DNA of 64,000 nucleotides from Gammaproteobacteria bacterium (lineage in GTDB: Bacteria; Pseudomonadota; Gammaproteobacteria; SZUA-152). The translations under genes and the position numbers were made by a program. This document shows positions 7,521-15,458 of the stretch, in pieces; position 1 is the stretch's first letter; every line of letters begins with the position of its first letter. The notes under the pieces were generated by a model. That model did not search any database, was not told the DNA's origin, and worked only from the letters and a program-made list of their open reading frames with translations. The stretch covers positions 1-64,000 of the forward strand of contig JAVVEP010000013.1 in assembly GCA_032250735.1 (NCBI GenBank), in the 5' to 3' direction.

Positions 7521-8195
7521 ATGCTACTCCAACTCGACAATATCCTCGATGCCGGCAAACTCAGCAATATCCAGGCGATGCTGGCCAAGGTCAGTTTTAT
7601 CGATGGCAAGCACAGCGCCGGCCTGGCCGCGAGCCGCGTCAAGAACAACCAGGAAATGAAACAGGGCACACAGCAGGCGGAGTATCTCGATCATCTGCTG
7701 ATGGGCAGTCTGGCGGAGAATGCCGATTTTCGTAGCGCCGCCCTGCCCTATCGGGTGGCCCAGCCGGTGTTTGCGCGTTACACCCAGGGTATGCGCTACG
7801 GTAATCATGTGGACGATCCGATCATGGGGGGCGGCGCGGAGAAGTTTCGCACCGATGTCTCCGTCACCGTGTTTCTCAATGAGCCCGAGGACTACGACGG
7901 GGGGGAGTTGATCATCAGTACCTCGTATGGCGAAAAGGCCGTGAAACTGCCGGCAGGGTCTGCGGTGATCTATCCTTCAGCGAGTGTTCACCGGGTGGCG
8001 GAGATTACTCGCGGTGAGCGCCTGGCGGCGATCGTGTGGCTACAGAGCATGGTGCGCGACCCCGCCCAACGTGAATTGCTGTATGAGCTGGATCAGGCCC
8101 GCAACACCCTGTTGGGCCGCGATCCCGATGCACTGGAAACCCAACAGGTCGACCACTCCTACGTGAACTTGTTGCGGATGTGGAGCGAGGTGTAG
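7521..8195 (+). CDS. PKHD-type Fe(II)/2-oxoglutarate hydroxylase (YbiX/PiuC-like)
   Basis: 224-aa member of the PKHD/P4Hc dioxygenase family, nearly the length of E. coli YbiX. It has the iron-binding H-x-D (GNHVDDPIM, about residue 95), the distal His (SASVHRV) and the 2-oxoglutarate Arg (TRGERLAAIVW). Family members hydroxylate unknown substrates and are often linked to iron uptake. The start at 7521 has a GGAAGGA site and gives the family N-terminus MLLQLDNIL; upstream in-frame codons lie outside the family. Single gene, followed by a terminator at 8218-8256. Substrate unknown. Confidence 0.88.
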   Translation: MLLQLDNILDAGKLSNIQAMLAKVSFIDGKHSAGLAASRVKNNQEMKQGTQQAEYLDHLLMGSLAENADFRSAALPYRVAQPVFARYTQGMRYGNHVDDPIMGGGAEKFRTDVSVTVFLNEPEDYDGGELIISTSYGEKAVKLPAGSAVIYPSASVHRVAEITRGERLAAIVWLQSMVRDPAQRELLYELDQARNTLLGRDPDALETQQVDHSYVNLLRMWSEV

Positions 8196-8217
8196 GAGTC
8201 TGTTAAGTATCGCCAAT

Positions 8218-8256
8218 AAAAAAGGCCCGGCATCTGTCGATGACGGGCCTTTTTTA
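8218..8256. terminator. Bidirectional intrinsic terminator
   Basis: Stem AAAAAAGGCCCG...CATC / GATG..CGGGCCTTTTTT with a TGTC loop and one bulge, between the convergent PKHD gene and the DsrC-family gene. A- and T-runs on the two sides suit both directions. Confidence 0.85.
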
Positions 8257-8273
8257 CGCGAGCAGGCTAACAA

Positions 8274-8612
8274 TCAATAGCCACCCTTGCGACGCGATTC
8301 CGGCAGGCCGGCAATACGTCCACCCTGCTTGCTCGGATCCTTGGGAAACAGTTCGTAAATATCTTTCTGCCCAATCTTTTCGTTCCATTTCTCGGACATC
8401 GCCTTGACGATAGCACGGGTATTGGGCTGGTTACCGGCGTTATTGATGTATTCGTCCCGCAAATACTCAATCAGGTCCCAGTGTTTATCCGTGAGTTCAA
8501 CGCCCTCTTCTCTGGCAACATGCTCCGCCAGGGCCTTGCTCCAGTCTTCATGATTGATGAGGTAGCCGCCGGGAGTCGTTTCAATGCTCTTACCGTCAAT
8601 CTCAATAGCCAT
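8274..8612 (-). CDS. Cysteine-free DsrC/TusE-family protein (RspA type)
   Basis: 112-aa DsrC/TusE-family protein with the family fold signature (MAIEIDGKSIETTPGGYL, W in NHEDWSKALAEHVA, LTDKHWDLIEYLRDEY, DIYELFPKDPSKQGGRIAGLP). DsrC carries sulfur on two C-terminal cysteines. This protein has none: the inner one (Cys98 in the dsrC gene here) is Gly98, the tail is ESRRKGGY, and there is no Cys anywhere. Cysteine-less members are called RspA and are thought to be regulatory. It is the last gene of a four-gene minus-strand cluster. It cannot carry sulfur as DsrC does; it may bind partners of DsrC or DNA. An AAAGGAGAG site supports the start. Confidence 0.88.
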   Translation of the reverse strand: MAIEIDGKSIETTPGGYLINHEDWSKALAEHVAREEGVELTDKHWDLIEYLRDEYINNAGNQPNTRAIVKAMSEKWNEKIGQKDIYELFPKDPSKQGGRIAGLPESRRKGGY

Positions 8613-8717
8613 GCTCTTTGCTCTCCTTTATTGGTCAATTGTTGAAAGTTAGTGGGTGTCAATAAATCCGGGGTTAAAGATCAGAGGTTAAAAAACCAGG
8701 GTTAAAAAAACCAGGAA

Positions 8718-9404
8718 TTAATCATTTTGCTTGCGTAGATCATCAATGCCTTTATGCGGAATAAAGAGCCCGCAGCCCAGATGCCGATAGGGGCCTATGC
8801 CCTTCTGCTGCAAGCGCAGGGATTCGTCCACTTCCAGTCCCGCAATCATCAGGCTGCGGGTGCGAATACGGGCATCGGGCGTACCAATAAAGTGTTCTGT
8901 ACCGCACATCATTTTACGCGGTTTGATATCCAGCGCCTGCAGCTGCGCATAGACCCAGTCCAGCACCTGTTCCTCTACCGCCATGTCCTGATCGGTGGCA
9001 ATCGCGCGAGAAAACAGGGTGGTGAGGGTCACCAATGGGCGCTCGGTGGCGGACTTTACTTCCAGGGTATTGCCCGCCACATCCAGCACGGCGCCTTCCA
9101 AGATCTTGGCATCACTGACGCGATGTGCGGGCACACGCAGTTCCAGGCGCGTACGTTTCGACAGATGCAGCAGGGCATTGGGGTCTTCGGGCCTGATCCA
9201 GCCGTTACCAGAGGTGGCAACATTAATGGCATGCAAACCGGCCTCGGGCTCATCCACCAGCCAGGGCAGGCTTGCCTGCACGGCCTGGGACAATGCATAA
9301 ACATGGTCTACCGGCAGGCTGCGGCAGTTCAGGCCGAACACCAGATCCACCACGGCATTATCCGTGTTGACTGTTTGCGGCTGTTCGTCGTCTTGCCAGT
9401 ACAT
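8718..9404 (-). CDS. Orphan Cas6/Cmx6-like protein (type I-MYXAN Cas6 family)
   Basis: 228-aa protein whose layout matches the Cas6/Cmx6 family as I recall it: N-terminal VDLVFGLNCRSLPVDHVYAL and SLPWL; a middle LSKRTRLELRVPAHR block; LEGAVLDVAGNTLEV; RPLVTLTTLFSRAI; and C-terminal LEVDESLRLQQKGIG with GPYRHLGCGLFIPHK, the Gly-rich RNA-binding loop typical of Cas6. Cas6 proteins cut CRISPR repeat RNA. No CRISPR array or other cas gene lies in the window, and the neighbours are an RspA-type DsrC paralogue (about 100 bp downstream) and two unknowns. A role outside CRISPR, perhaps RNA binding linked to sulfur metabolism, is inference. The family call depends on recall of motifs. Confidence 0.65.
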   Translation of the reverse strand: MYWQDDEQPQTVNTDNAVVDLVFGLNCRSLPVDHVYALSQAVQASLPWLVDEPEAGLHAINVATSGNGWIRPEDPNALLHLSKRTRLELRVPAHRVSDAKILEGAVLDVAGNTLEVKSATERPLVTLTTLFSRAIATDQDMAVEEQVLDWVYAQLQALDIKPRKMMCGTEHFIGTPDARIRTRSLMIAGLEVDESLRLQQKGIGPYRHLGCGLFIPHKGIDDLRKQND

Positions 9405-9433
9405 GTCTAACCTTTAATAGATTTCATTGGGTT

Positions 9434-10141
9434 TTACTGGTCAGGCAATGATGCCCAGATCGCATCACGATCCACCCACCAGTCATCCTGCACCAGTACA
9501 TCCACGACATTACGCAATCGTGGCAGAAATTTTTCCGGCTCCTTGAGTTCCAGCTTGTCCAGCCAGTAATCAAATTGCTCCTGCTTTTCCACCTCACTGT
9601 GACGCCGCGCGACGGTTGCCAGCATATGGTTGGTGAATAACAGTAAATTGTCGCGTTGTTTGCCTTCCGATCTCAGATCAACCAGATAGCGTGCAACAAT
9701 CGCGGCCACCGCCGCGCCATCGGAATCCGTCGGCGTTTCATCAATAATGTGTTGCAATAGGGCAACCGACAATTCGACATCAATGGGGAAGGTCACCGCC
9801 AGCCAGACGCCCTGCCCCAGGGCCGCCAGTGAATAGGGTTGATCGGCCAGAAACATGACATTGCAGGCAGCGGCGGCGGATTCCCAGTCCTGCCCGGCAA
9901 CAAACACATCAAAGGCTTCGCGCGCGGTATCAAAGGCCTCTTCACGCCGCGCCAGCTCCACCAGAATTTCGGCGATACGCAGCAATACCGCGGCACGCTG
10001 TACCGGCTGATAGCCTGCCGGCAGCTCCATCAGCTCCTGACGCGCAGTCGCCAGATCATGTTCTAATTGAGGAATCGAGACAGCGGCCTCATCACCACTG
10101 TCCGCATCCCGCATGCCCATATTGTCATCCAGATATTTCAT
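9434..10141 (-). CDS. Hypothetical helical (TPR-like) protein
   Basis: 235-aa acidic, all-helical protein. Residues about 45-105 show paired helices with an A-x-x-L-x-x-x-A-x-x-x-x pattern like tetratricopeptide units (RAAVLLRIAEILVELARRE, then AFDTAREAFDVFVAGQDW, then SAAAACNVMFLAD). No signal peptide. Second gene of the minus-strand cluster, 29 bp before the Cmx6-like gene. I do not recognise the family; a scaffold role is possible. Confidence 0.6.
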   Translation of the reverse strand: MKYLDDNMGMRDADSGDEAAVSIPQLEHDLATARQELMELPAGYQPVQRAAVLLRIAEILVELARREEAFDTAREAFDVFVAGQDWESAAAACNVMFLADQPYSLAALGQGVWLAVTFPIDVELSVALLQHIIDETPTDSDGAAVAAIVARYLVDLRSEGKQRDNLLLFTNHMLATVARRHSEVEKQEQFDYWLDKLELKEPEKFLPRLRNVVDVLVQDDWWVDRDAIWASLPDQ

Positions 10142-10221
10142 AATATTTCTCGCTCACTCAGGCCCGCGCGGCGATCACGGCCTGCCGACTCAATGCACAT
10201 TCGAGGATGCAGGGCATCCCC

Positions 10222-10449
10222 CTAGTCTTCTTCGGTACAGCCTTTATAGGCACCCATCACAGAATGCACGCCGGCAAAGGCGCCTTCTACCTTGTCTTCC
10301 CAGTTGCCGGGCGTATCGGGATAGCTGGGCTTGATATCGATCTTGAGATGGATCTCGCCCTGCTTGGCCTTCTCGTCAATCAGCTGCAGCAACTGTTCAA
10401 ACGATTCGTAGTGTGGATTCTGGATCAATAATTCACTCAGATAAATCAT
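10222..10449 (-). CDS. Small hypothetical protein, 75 aa
   Basis: First gene of the RspA/Cmx6-like cluster. The start MIYLSELLIQNPHYESF at 10449 is preferred to the upstream in-frame ATG at 10494 because of a TTGGGA site 6 nt before it. Short amphipathic helix (SFEQLLQLIDEKAKQ) followed by a beta-like stretch (EIHLKIDIKPSYPDTPGNW) and one Cys near the end (YKGCTEED). No homologue recognised. Confidence 0.55.
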   Translation of the reverse strand: MIYLSELLIQNPHYESFEQLLQLIDEKAKQGEIHLKIDIKPSYPDTPGNWEDKVEGAFAGVHSVMGAYKGCTEED

Positions 10450-10556
10450 CGTGATTCCCAATGTTGATGTTGTCGATGCAAATAAAGGTACCATTTAAAG
10501 CTGATCCGGCGGTTCGCCTACTACATCCGGTTATACCACGTGATCATAGCATTCGG

Positions 10557-11471
10557 TCACAACACTCGATCATAATAACGGGCGCGATACATCAATCGCC
10601 CCGCTTCAGCATCCGCATCATTCTCAAAGGCGCTGCGGGTATGCAGGACATTGTTACTGATAATGCCTTCACCGGCGGCGAGACGCCTTTTAAAACAATA
10701 TGGCGATTGCTCCGTCAACAGCCGCTCGACACATTTTACCGCCGCCTGTGTATCGGCATCGGCTTTCCACACTATGGACCGGGTGCGTGCAGTGTACCGC
10801 ATGTGCAAATGGCCGCTGTGGGGATCCACTGAAAATACCGGCCCGGATTGGGCAGGACGAATTTCGGTGCCGGCCTCGATATTGGCAGGAATGGTCATCA
10901 CGTCCTCCTGCATCAAGGCCGCAACATGGTTCGGGTTTTCATCACGCAGCTGCAGATACAACATCTCATGATCCATCAGGGCATTCTCGCCACCCCGTGC
11001 TGCCGGGCGGGCACAGTGCAAGACCATGGCGTGAATGGTGCGCGATGGCGGATTATAGTAACCGTCGGTATGCCAGCTAATGGCGCGATTACTATAAGGA
11101 ATATATTCATGCTGGCGTGGCTGGGCGGAGACCTGCAGGGCAGAGATGCCGTCATCCTCGGCGTAGAGATTCTGGTCCAGACGCGACAGGCCAAATTGCC
11201 GCCCCATGCGGGCCACCGCCGAGCTGTCCGATATCCGCTCATCGCGAGGCCCTTTGCTCACATAAACCGCCATATTGGCGCGGGCACAGCTCCGGCGCAG
11301 GGCACTGCGCTCGGCGTCGGTCAAGTCAAACGGATCGGCCACCTCCACCACCAGCTGCTCCAGGTCGTGTGGATAAGACGACAATTTCTGCTCACGCCAC
11401 GCGGCATAGGCGCGTTCGTCGCCCAACGCAAAGGGATTTCCATCCATGACGGGATTCAGCTTATCGACCAT
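10557..11471 (-). CDS. TauD/TfdA-family Fe(II)/2-oxoglutarate dioxygenase
   Basis: 304-aa dioxygenase. The iron triad is visible: H-T-D in ISWHTDGYYNPPS (about residue 135), the distal His in NNVLHTRSAF (about 280), and Arg in GRLMYRARYYD for 2-oxoglutarate. Related enzymes hydroxylate taurine, gamma-butyrobetaine or peptide substrates; the substrate cannot be read here. Start 11471 (MVDKLNPVMDG) has an AGG upstream; the frame is open further to 11561 with no ribosome site. It may be the first gene ahead of the 75-aa gene. A 15-bp palindrome lies 33 bp upstream of this start. Confidence 0.8.
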   Translation of the reverse strand: MVDKLNPVMDGNPFALGDERAYAAWREQKLSSYPHDLEQLVVEVADPFDLTDAERSALRRSCARANMAVYVSKGPRDERISDSSAVARMGRQFGLSRLDQNLYAEDDGISALQVSAQPRQHEYIPYSNRAISWHTDGYYNPPSRTIHAMVLHCARPAARGGENALMDHEMLYLQLRDENPNHVAALMQEDVMTIPANIEAGTEIRPAQSGPVFSVDPHSGHLHMRYTARTRSIVWKADADTQAAVKCVERLLTEQSPYCFKRRLAAGEGIISNNVLHTRSAFENDADAEAGRLMYRARYYDRVL

Positions 11472-11503
11472 TTTATTGCAGCCTGTTTTCGACATATTTT
11501 TCA

Positions 11504-11518
11504 ACATATGACATATGT
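11504..11518. promoter_or_regulatory. 15-bp palindrome upstream of the dioxygenase
   Basis: Perfect inverted repeat ACATATG-a-CATATGT, 33-47 bp before the proposed start codon. Spacing and symmetry fit a dimeric repressor operator. The regulator is unknown. Confidence 0.4.
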
Positions 11519-11738
11519 AGTGTGATCCATTAAAGCATCGTCGCCAGGGCGCCGACATCACATCGCCTGACGGGCTTATAACCTACAACGGACCACATCT
11601 TAAAATTACCATATAATCATATTAGCGTCTGTTAATATTTAGAGAAATAGTCTACAGTATCCTGATGGGTGGTTGCATATACCGTTCGAGATGAATGCCG
11701 AAAGGCAACATCAACGAGCATGGGCCATCATTCTGCAA

Positions 11739-11780
11739 CTATAGACAGATAGCTATAGACAGGCAGTTATAGACAGACAG
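11739..11780 (+). repeat. Three tandem 14-bp repeats upstream of dsrA
   Basis: CTATAGACAGATAG, CTATAGACAGGCAG and TTATAGACAGACAG follow each other without a gap. The first ten bases (YTATAGACAG) are almost invariant. They lie about 330 bp before the dsrA start. Iterated sites of this sort are often regulator-binding arrays; a simple replication-slippage repeat is the alternative. Confidence 0.65.
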
Positions 11781-12107
11781 GCGAGGGATAATATCCCGGG
11801 ACATCGCGTTGCGGGCCCGAATTGGCCATGCATACCGGACGGATCTAGCAGGCCGAGGGGTCCCGCGTCCAGCTCCAACAGGGGCAGTATCACCAAAGGG
11901 ATAGCCGCTACGCAAAGTCCCTTCCCCTTCTGGTCAATTTGCACCTTGGCGTCTGTCTCATACACTTCATTGCTACGAAACGAATCATTGTAAGGCGCTC
12001 TCCATGCCGACCAGCGGGTAGAGTGAAGAAAGTAACAGGCGGTGCGTCACCCTGATCGGTACGCAAAATGTCGAACGAGTTTGAATTCAAACGAGGAGAA
12101 CTGGGCC

Positions 12108-13421
12108 ATGGCCGAGCAAACACCGAAGAATCCTGAAGTACACAGCACTTATCTCCCCAAGGAGAAAAAGTCGACCAAACCTTTCCATGACACCCCCATG
12201 ATCGACACGCTGGAATCCGGCCCGTGGCCAAGCTTCGTCACCGGCCTCAAGCGTCTGGCCATGGCAGAGACTCACGGCAACATGATGGTCGACCTGCTGG
12301 GTCAGCTCGAACACTCTTACAATACCCGTCTCGGTTACTGGAAAGGCGGTACCGTGTCCGTACTGGGTTACGGCGGCGGTATCATTCCCCGCTTCACCGA
12401 GCTGATGGGCGAAAATGGCAAGCCCATGTTCCCCGAATCCAAGGAATTCCACACCGTGCGCGTGCAGCCACCCGCCGGTAACCACTACAGCACCACCATG
12501 CTGCGTCAGCTGTCCAACTCCTGGAACAAGTACGGCTCGGGCCTCATCGCCTTCCACGGCCAGACCGGCAACATCATGTTCATCGGTACAACTTCTGACA
12601 ATGTCCAACCCTTCTTTGATGAAATCAATGACTACGGTTGGGATCTCGGCGGCGCCGGCCCTTGCGTCCGTACCGGCATGTCCTGCGTCGGTGCAGCCCG
12701 TTGCGAACAGTCCTGCGCCAATGAACAGAAGATTCACCGGATGCTGGTGAACAACTTCCTTGACGACATGCATCGCCCCGCCCTGCCCTACAAATTCAAA
12801 TTCAAAGTGTCCGGTTGCCCGAATGACTGCATGAACTCCATCCAGCGTTCCGACTTTGCCGTGATCGGTACCTGGCGCGATGACATGAAAGTCGATCAGG
12901 ACGAAGTGAAGAAATTTGTTGCTGCCAAAGGCCGCAAATACGTCATCGACAGCGTAGTGAATATGTGTCCTACCAGCGCCCTGTCACTGAATGACGACGA
13001 CACCCTGGCCGTGGACAACCGCAACTGCGTGCGTTGCATGCACTGCATCAACGTCATGACCCGCGCCCTGTCACCCGGCGACGACCACGGCGTCACCATC
13101 CTGCTGGGCGGCAAACGCACCCTCAAGATCGGCGACACCATGGGTACCGTGCTGATCCCCTTCAAGAAGCTGGAAACCGAAGAGGATTACGAAAGCCTGG
13201 TTGAGCTTACCGAGGAAATCATTGATTTCTGGGCAGAAAACGCCCTGGAGCACGAGCGCGTGGGCGAAACCATCGACCGCATCGGGCTGGTCAACTTCCT
13301 CGAAGGCATCAATGTCGATGTCGATCCCAACATGATCTCCGAGGCACGTCAGAGCAGCTATGTGCGCATGGATACCTGGGACGAAGAAGCCGAGAAGTGG
13401 AAAGAGCGGCAGGCAGGCTAA
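12108..13421 (+). CDS. dsrA: Reverse dissimilatory sulfite reductase, alpha subunit
   Basis: 437 aa, the usual DsrA length. Forms alpha2beta2 with DsrB in the cytoplasm and oxidises DsrC-bound persulfide sulfur to sulfite with six electrons. The sirohaem/[4Fe-4S] ligand pattern is visible: CVGAARC (C193-C199) with CEQSC, then GCPNDC (C237, C241). An inserted ferredoxin domain has MCPTSAL and NCVRCMHC. The start at 12108 (MAEQTPKNPEVHSTY) has a GAGGAG site; the longer open frame from 12042 lacks one. First gene of the cluster. Presence of dsrEFH, dsrL and dsrN makes this the oxidative type. Confidence 0.97.
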   Translation: MAEQTPKNPEVHSTYLPKEKKSTKPFHDTPMIDTLESGPWPSFVTGLKRLAMAETHGNMMVDLLGQLEHSYNTRLGYWKGGTVSVLGYGGGIIPRFTELMGENGKPMFPESKEFHTVRVQPPAGNHYSTTMLRQLSNSWNKYGSGLIAFHGQTGNIMFIGTTSDNVQPFFDEINDYGWDLGGAGPCVRTGMSCVGAARCEQSCANEQKIHRMLVNNFLDDMHRPALPYKFKFKVSGCPNDCMNSIQRSDFAVIGTWRDDMKVDQDEVKKFVAAKGRKYVIDSVVNMCPTSALSLNDDDTLAVDNRNCVRCMHCINVMTRALSPGDDHGVTILLGGKRTLKIGDTMGTVLIPFKKLETEEDYESLVELTEEIIDFWAENALEHERVGETIDRIGLVNFLEGINVDVDPNMISEARQSSYVRMDTWDEEAEKWKERQAG

Positions 13422-13497
13422 CCCCTGGGCTCGCCTGAGCAGACTGTACTTGCACGCTAAACAACGCATCAACAAATTATTTGATTGGAGATAACAG

Positions 13498-14571
13498 ATG
13501 AGCGCAAAACCACGCTTTCCCATCGAGAGTGGTGTACCGGATCCCTTCCAGTACATGCACCCGGCCTATATCAAAAACTACGGCAACTGGGCCTATCATG
13601 ACCGCCCACGCCCTGGCGTACTGCATCATGTCTCTAAAACGGGTGATGAAGTCTGGACCGTGCGCGTGGGCACCCAGCGCCAATTAGGCCCGTACGAGAT
13701 CAACCTGCTGTGTGACATCATCGACAGGCTGGCCGACGGTTATGTCCGTTTCACGATCCGCTCCAACATGGAAGTGACCGTCACCGACGAAGCCAAGGTA
13801 CAGCCCCTGATCGACGCCTTTGAAGACGCCGGTTATCCGGTGGGCGGAACCGGTCCCTCCGTGACCATGATCTCCCACACCCAGGGCTGGTTGCACTGCG
13901 ACATCCCCGGCACCGATGCCTCCGGCGTGGTTAAGGCACTGATGGATGAGCTGTACGAGGAGTTCAAGACGGAAAGCATGCCTAACCGCGTGCACATGAC
14001 CACTTCCTGCTGCCAGATTAACTGCGGCGGCCAGGGCGATATCGCCATCAACGTGCAGCACACCAAGCCACCCAAGATTAACCATGACCTGGTCGCCAAC
14101 GTCTGCGAACGTCCGACGGTGGTGGCGCGATGCCCGGTTGCGGCGATCCGCCCTGCCATGGTCAACGGCAAACCTTCACTGGAAGTGGACGAGAAGAAGT
14201 GCATCTGTTGCGGCGCCTGCTTCCCACCCTGCCCGCCGATGCAGATCAATGACCCGGAACATTCCAAGCTGGCCATCTGGGTGGGCGGTAAACACTCCAA
14301 TGCCCGTAGCAAACCGATGTTCCACAAACTGGTCGCTGCCGGCATCCCCAACAATGCACCCCGTTGGCCTGAAGTGACCGCAGTCGTAAAAAACATTCTT
14401 CATACCTATAAGAATGATGCCAAAGACTGGGAACGTATTGGTGACTGGATCGAACGCATCGGCTGGCCGCGCTTCTTCGAGCTGACCCAGCTGCCGTTCA
14501 CCAAGTTCCATATCGACAACTGGACCGGTGCCCGTAAAACGCTCAATGCCTCGACGCATATCCGTTTCTAA
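13498..14571 (+). CDS. dsrB: Reverse dissimilatory sulfite reductase, beta subunit
   Basis: 357 aa. Starts 76 bp after dsrA with a TGGAG site. Contains the sirohaem-domain motif TTSCCQINCGGQGDIA, a second Cys segment (CERPTVVARCPVAAI) and a ferredoxin domain with CICCGACFPPCPPM. DsrB binds the catalytically active sirohaem in characterised DsrAB and offers the docking groove for the DsrC tail. All expected cysteines appear present. Confidence 0.97.
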   Translation: MSAKPRFPIESGVPDPFQYMHPAYIKNYGNWAYHDRPRPGVLHHVSKTGDEVWTVRVGTQRQLGPYEINLLCDIIDRLADGYVRFTIRSNMEVTVTDEAKVQPLIDAFEDAGYPVGGTGPSVTMISHTQGWLHCDIPGTDASGVVKALMDELYEEFKTESMPNRVHMTTSCCQINCGGQGDIAINVQHTKPPKINHDLVANVCERPTVVARCPVAAIRPAMVNGKPSLEVDEKKCICCGACFPPCPPMQINDPEHSKLAIWVGGKHSNARSKPMFHKLVAAGIPNNAPRWPEVTAVVKNILHTYKNDAKDWERIGDWIERIGWPRFFELTQLPFTKFHIDNWTGARKTLNASTHIRF

Positions 14572-14597
14572 CGTCTACAAGAGGCTAAGCGTAAACT

Positions 14598-14990
14598 ATG
14601 AAATTTTCTGTAATGATCAGCGAAGGCCCGTACACGCATCAGGCGTCGGACACGGCCTATAACTTCACCAAAGCGGCTCTGGAGAATGGACACGAATGTT
14701 TTCGTGTCTTTTTCTACCACGATGGCGTCAACAACGGCACTCGCCTGTCGACGCCGCCAACGGATGATCGTAATGTGATCAACCGCTGGTCGGAACTGGC
14801 CGCAGCGCACAATCTGGATCTGGTGTTATGCGTTGCCGCCGCCCAGCGTCGCGGTATCGCAGATGCCGACGAGGCCAAGCGCAATGGCAAAGATGCCGAC
14901 AACATCGCACCGGGTTTTCGCATTTCCGGCCTGGGCCAGTTAATCGAAGCCGGCATCCAGAGTGACCGTTTGGTCACCTTTGGCGACTAG
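14598..14990 (+). CDS. dsrE: Sulfurtransferase DsrE
   Basis: 130 aa. DsrE is the sulfur-carrying subunit of the DsrE2F2H2 hexamer (TusBCD-like) that passes persulfide to DsrC. The active Cys is at position 78 (DLVLCVAAAQRRGI), the same number as in the Allochromatium protein. The Gly-rich end ISGLGQLIEAG is also kept. Starts 26 bp after dsrB with an AGAGG site. Cytoplasmic. Confidence 0.96.
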   Translation: MKFSVMISEGPYTHQASDTAYNFTKAALENGHECFRVFFYHDGVNNGTRLSTPPTDDRNVINRWSELAAAHNLDLVLCVAAAQRRGIADADEAKRNGKDADNIAPGFRISGLGQLIEAGIQSDRLVTFGD

Positions 14991-15002
14991 GGGAAGTAAG
15001 CA

Positions 15003-15410
15003 ATGTCTGAAACGAAAAAATTTTTATACGTCAATCGTAAGGCTCCCTATGGAACCATTTACGCGCTGGAATCACTGGAAGTGGTGCTGATCGGCGCCGC
15101 CTTTGAACAGGATGTCGCCCTCGCCTTTTTGGACGATGGCGTCTATCAGCTCACCAAAGGCCAGGCTACCGACGAGGTAGGCATGAAGAACTTTTCACCC
15201 ACCTACCGGGCACTGGGCGATTACGACGTCAACAAAATCTATGTGGAGCAAGAGTCCCTGGATGCGCGCGGTCTAAGCCTCGACGACCTGCAAGCTCTGA
15301 CCTATGAAGACGAAGATGACGATTATGCCGAAAAGGATTCCATCAAAGTGGTATCCGCAGCCGAGCTGGCCAAAATCATGGAACAGTCCGACGTCATACT
15401 GAGCTTCTAA
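15003..15410 (+). CDS. dsrF: DsrF, subunit of the DsrEFH sulfurtransferase
   Basis: 135 aa, TusC-like. FLYVNRKAPYGTIYALESLEV and FLDDGVYQL are family signatures. It contains no cysteine, in line with a structural role in the DsrEFH hexamer. Starts 12 bp after dsrE with a GGGGAAG site, so it is translated as part of the same message. Confidence 0.95.
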   Translation: MSETKKFLYVNRKAPYGTIYALESLEVVLIGAAFEQDVALAFLDDGVYQLTKGQATDEVGMKNFSPTYRALGDYDVNKIYVEQESLDARGLSLDDLQALTYEDEDDDYAEKDSIKVVSAAELAKIMEQSDVILSF

Positions 15411-15458
15411 TTCGAGATTGAACGCGAGCTTAAACGAGCTTAAAGAAGGAAGAGATAC

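Larger units (their letters stand above)
11472..12107. other. Divergent control region upstream of dsrA
   Basis: 636 bases between the dioxygenase and dsrA. It contains the palindrome at 11504-11518, an A+T-rich stretch at about 11590-11660, the 14-bp tandem repeats at 11739-11780, and the dsrA ribosome site (GAGGAG, 12092-12097). The short frames inside look random. It must hold the main dsr promoter, but I cannot place -35/-10 boxes with confidence. Confidence 0.6.

Noticed and set aside
8718-11471. Possible CRISPR array near the Cmx6-like gene
   Set aside because: No direct repeats of 24-40 bp with regular spacers in this segment; the 14-bp repeats at 11739-11780 have no spacers.
12042-12107. 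Longer dsrA start at 12042
   Set aside because: No ribosome site; the ATG at 12108 has GAGGAG and the usual DsrA N-terminus.
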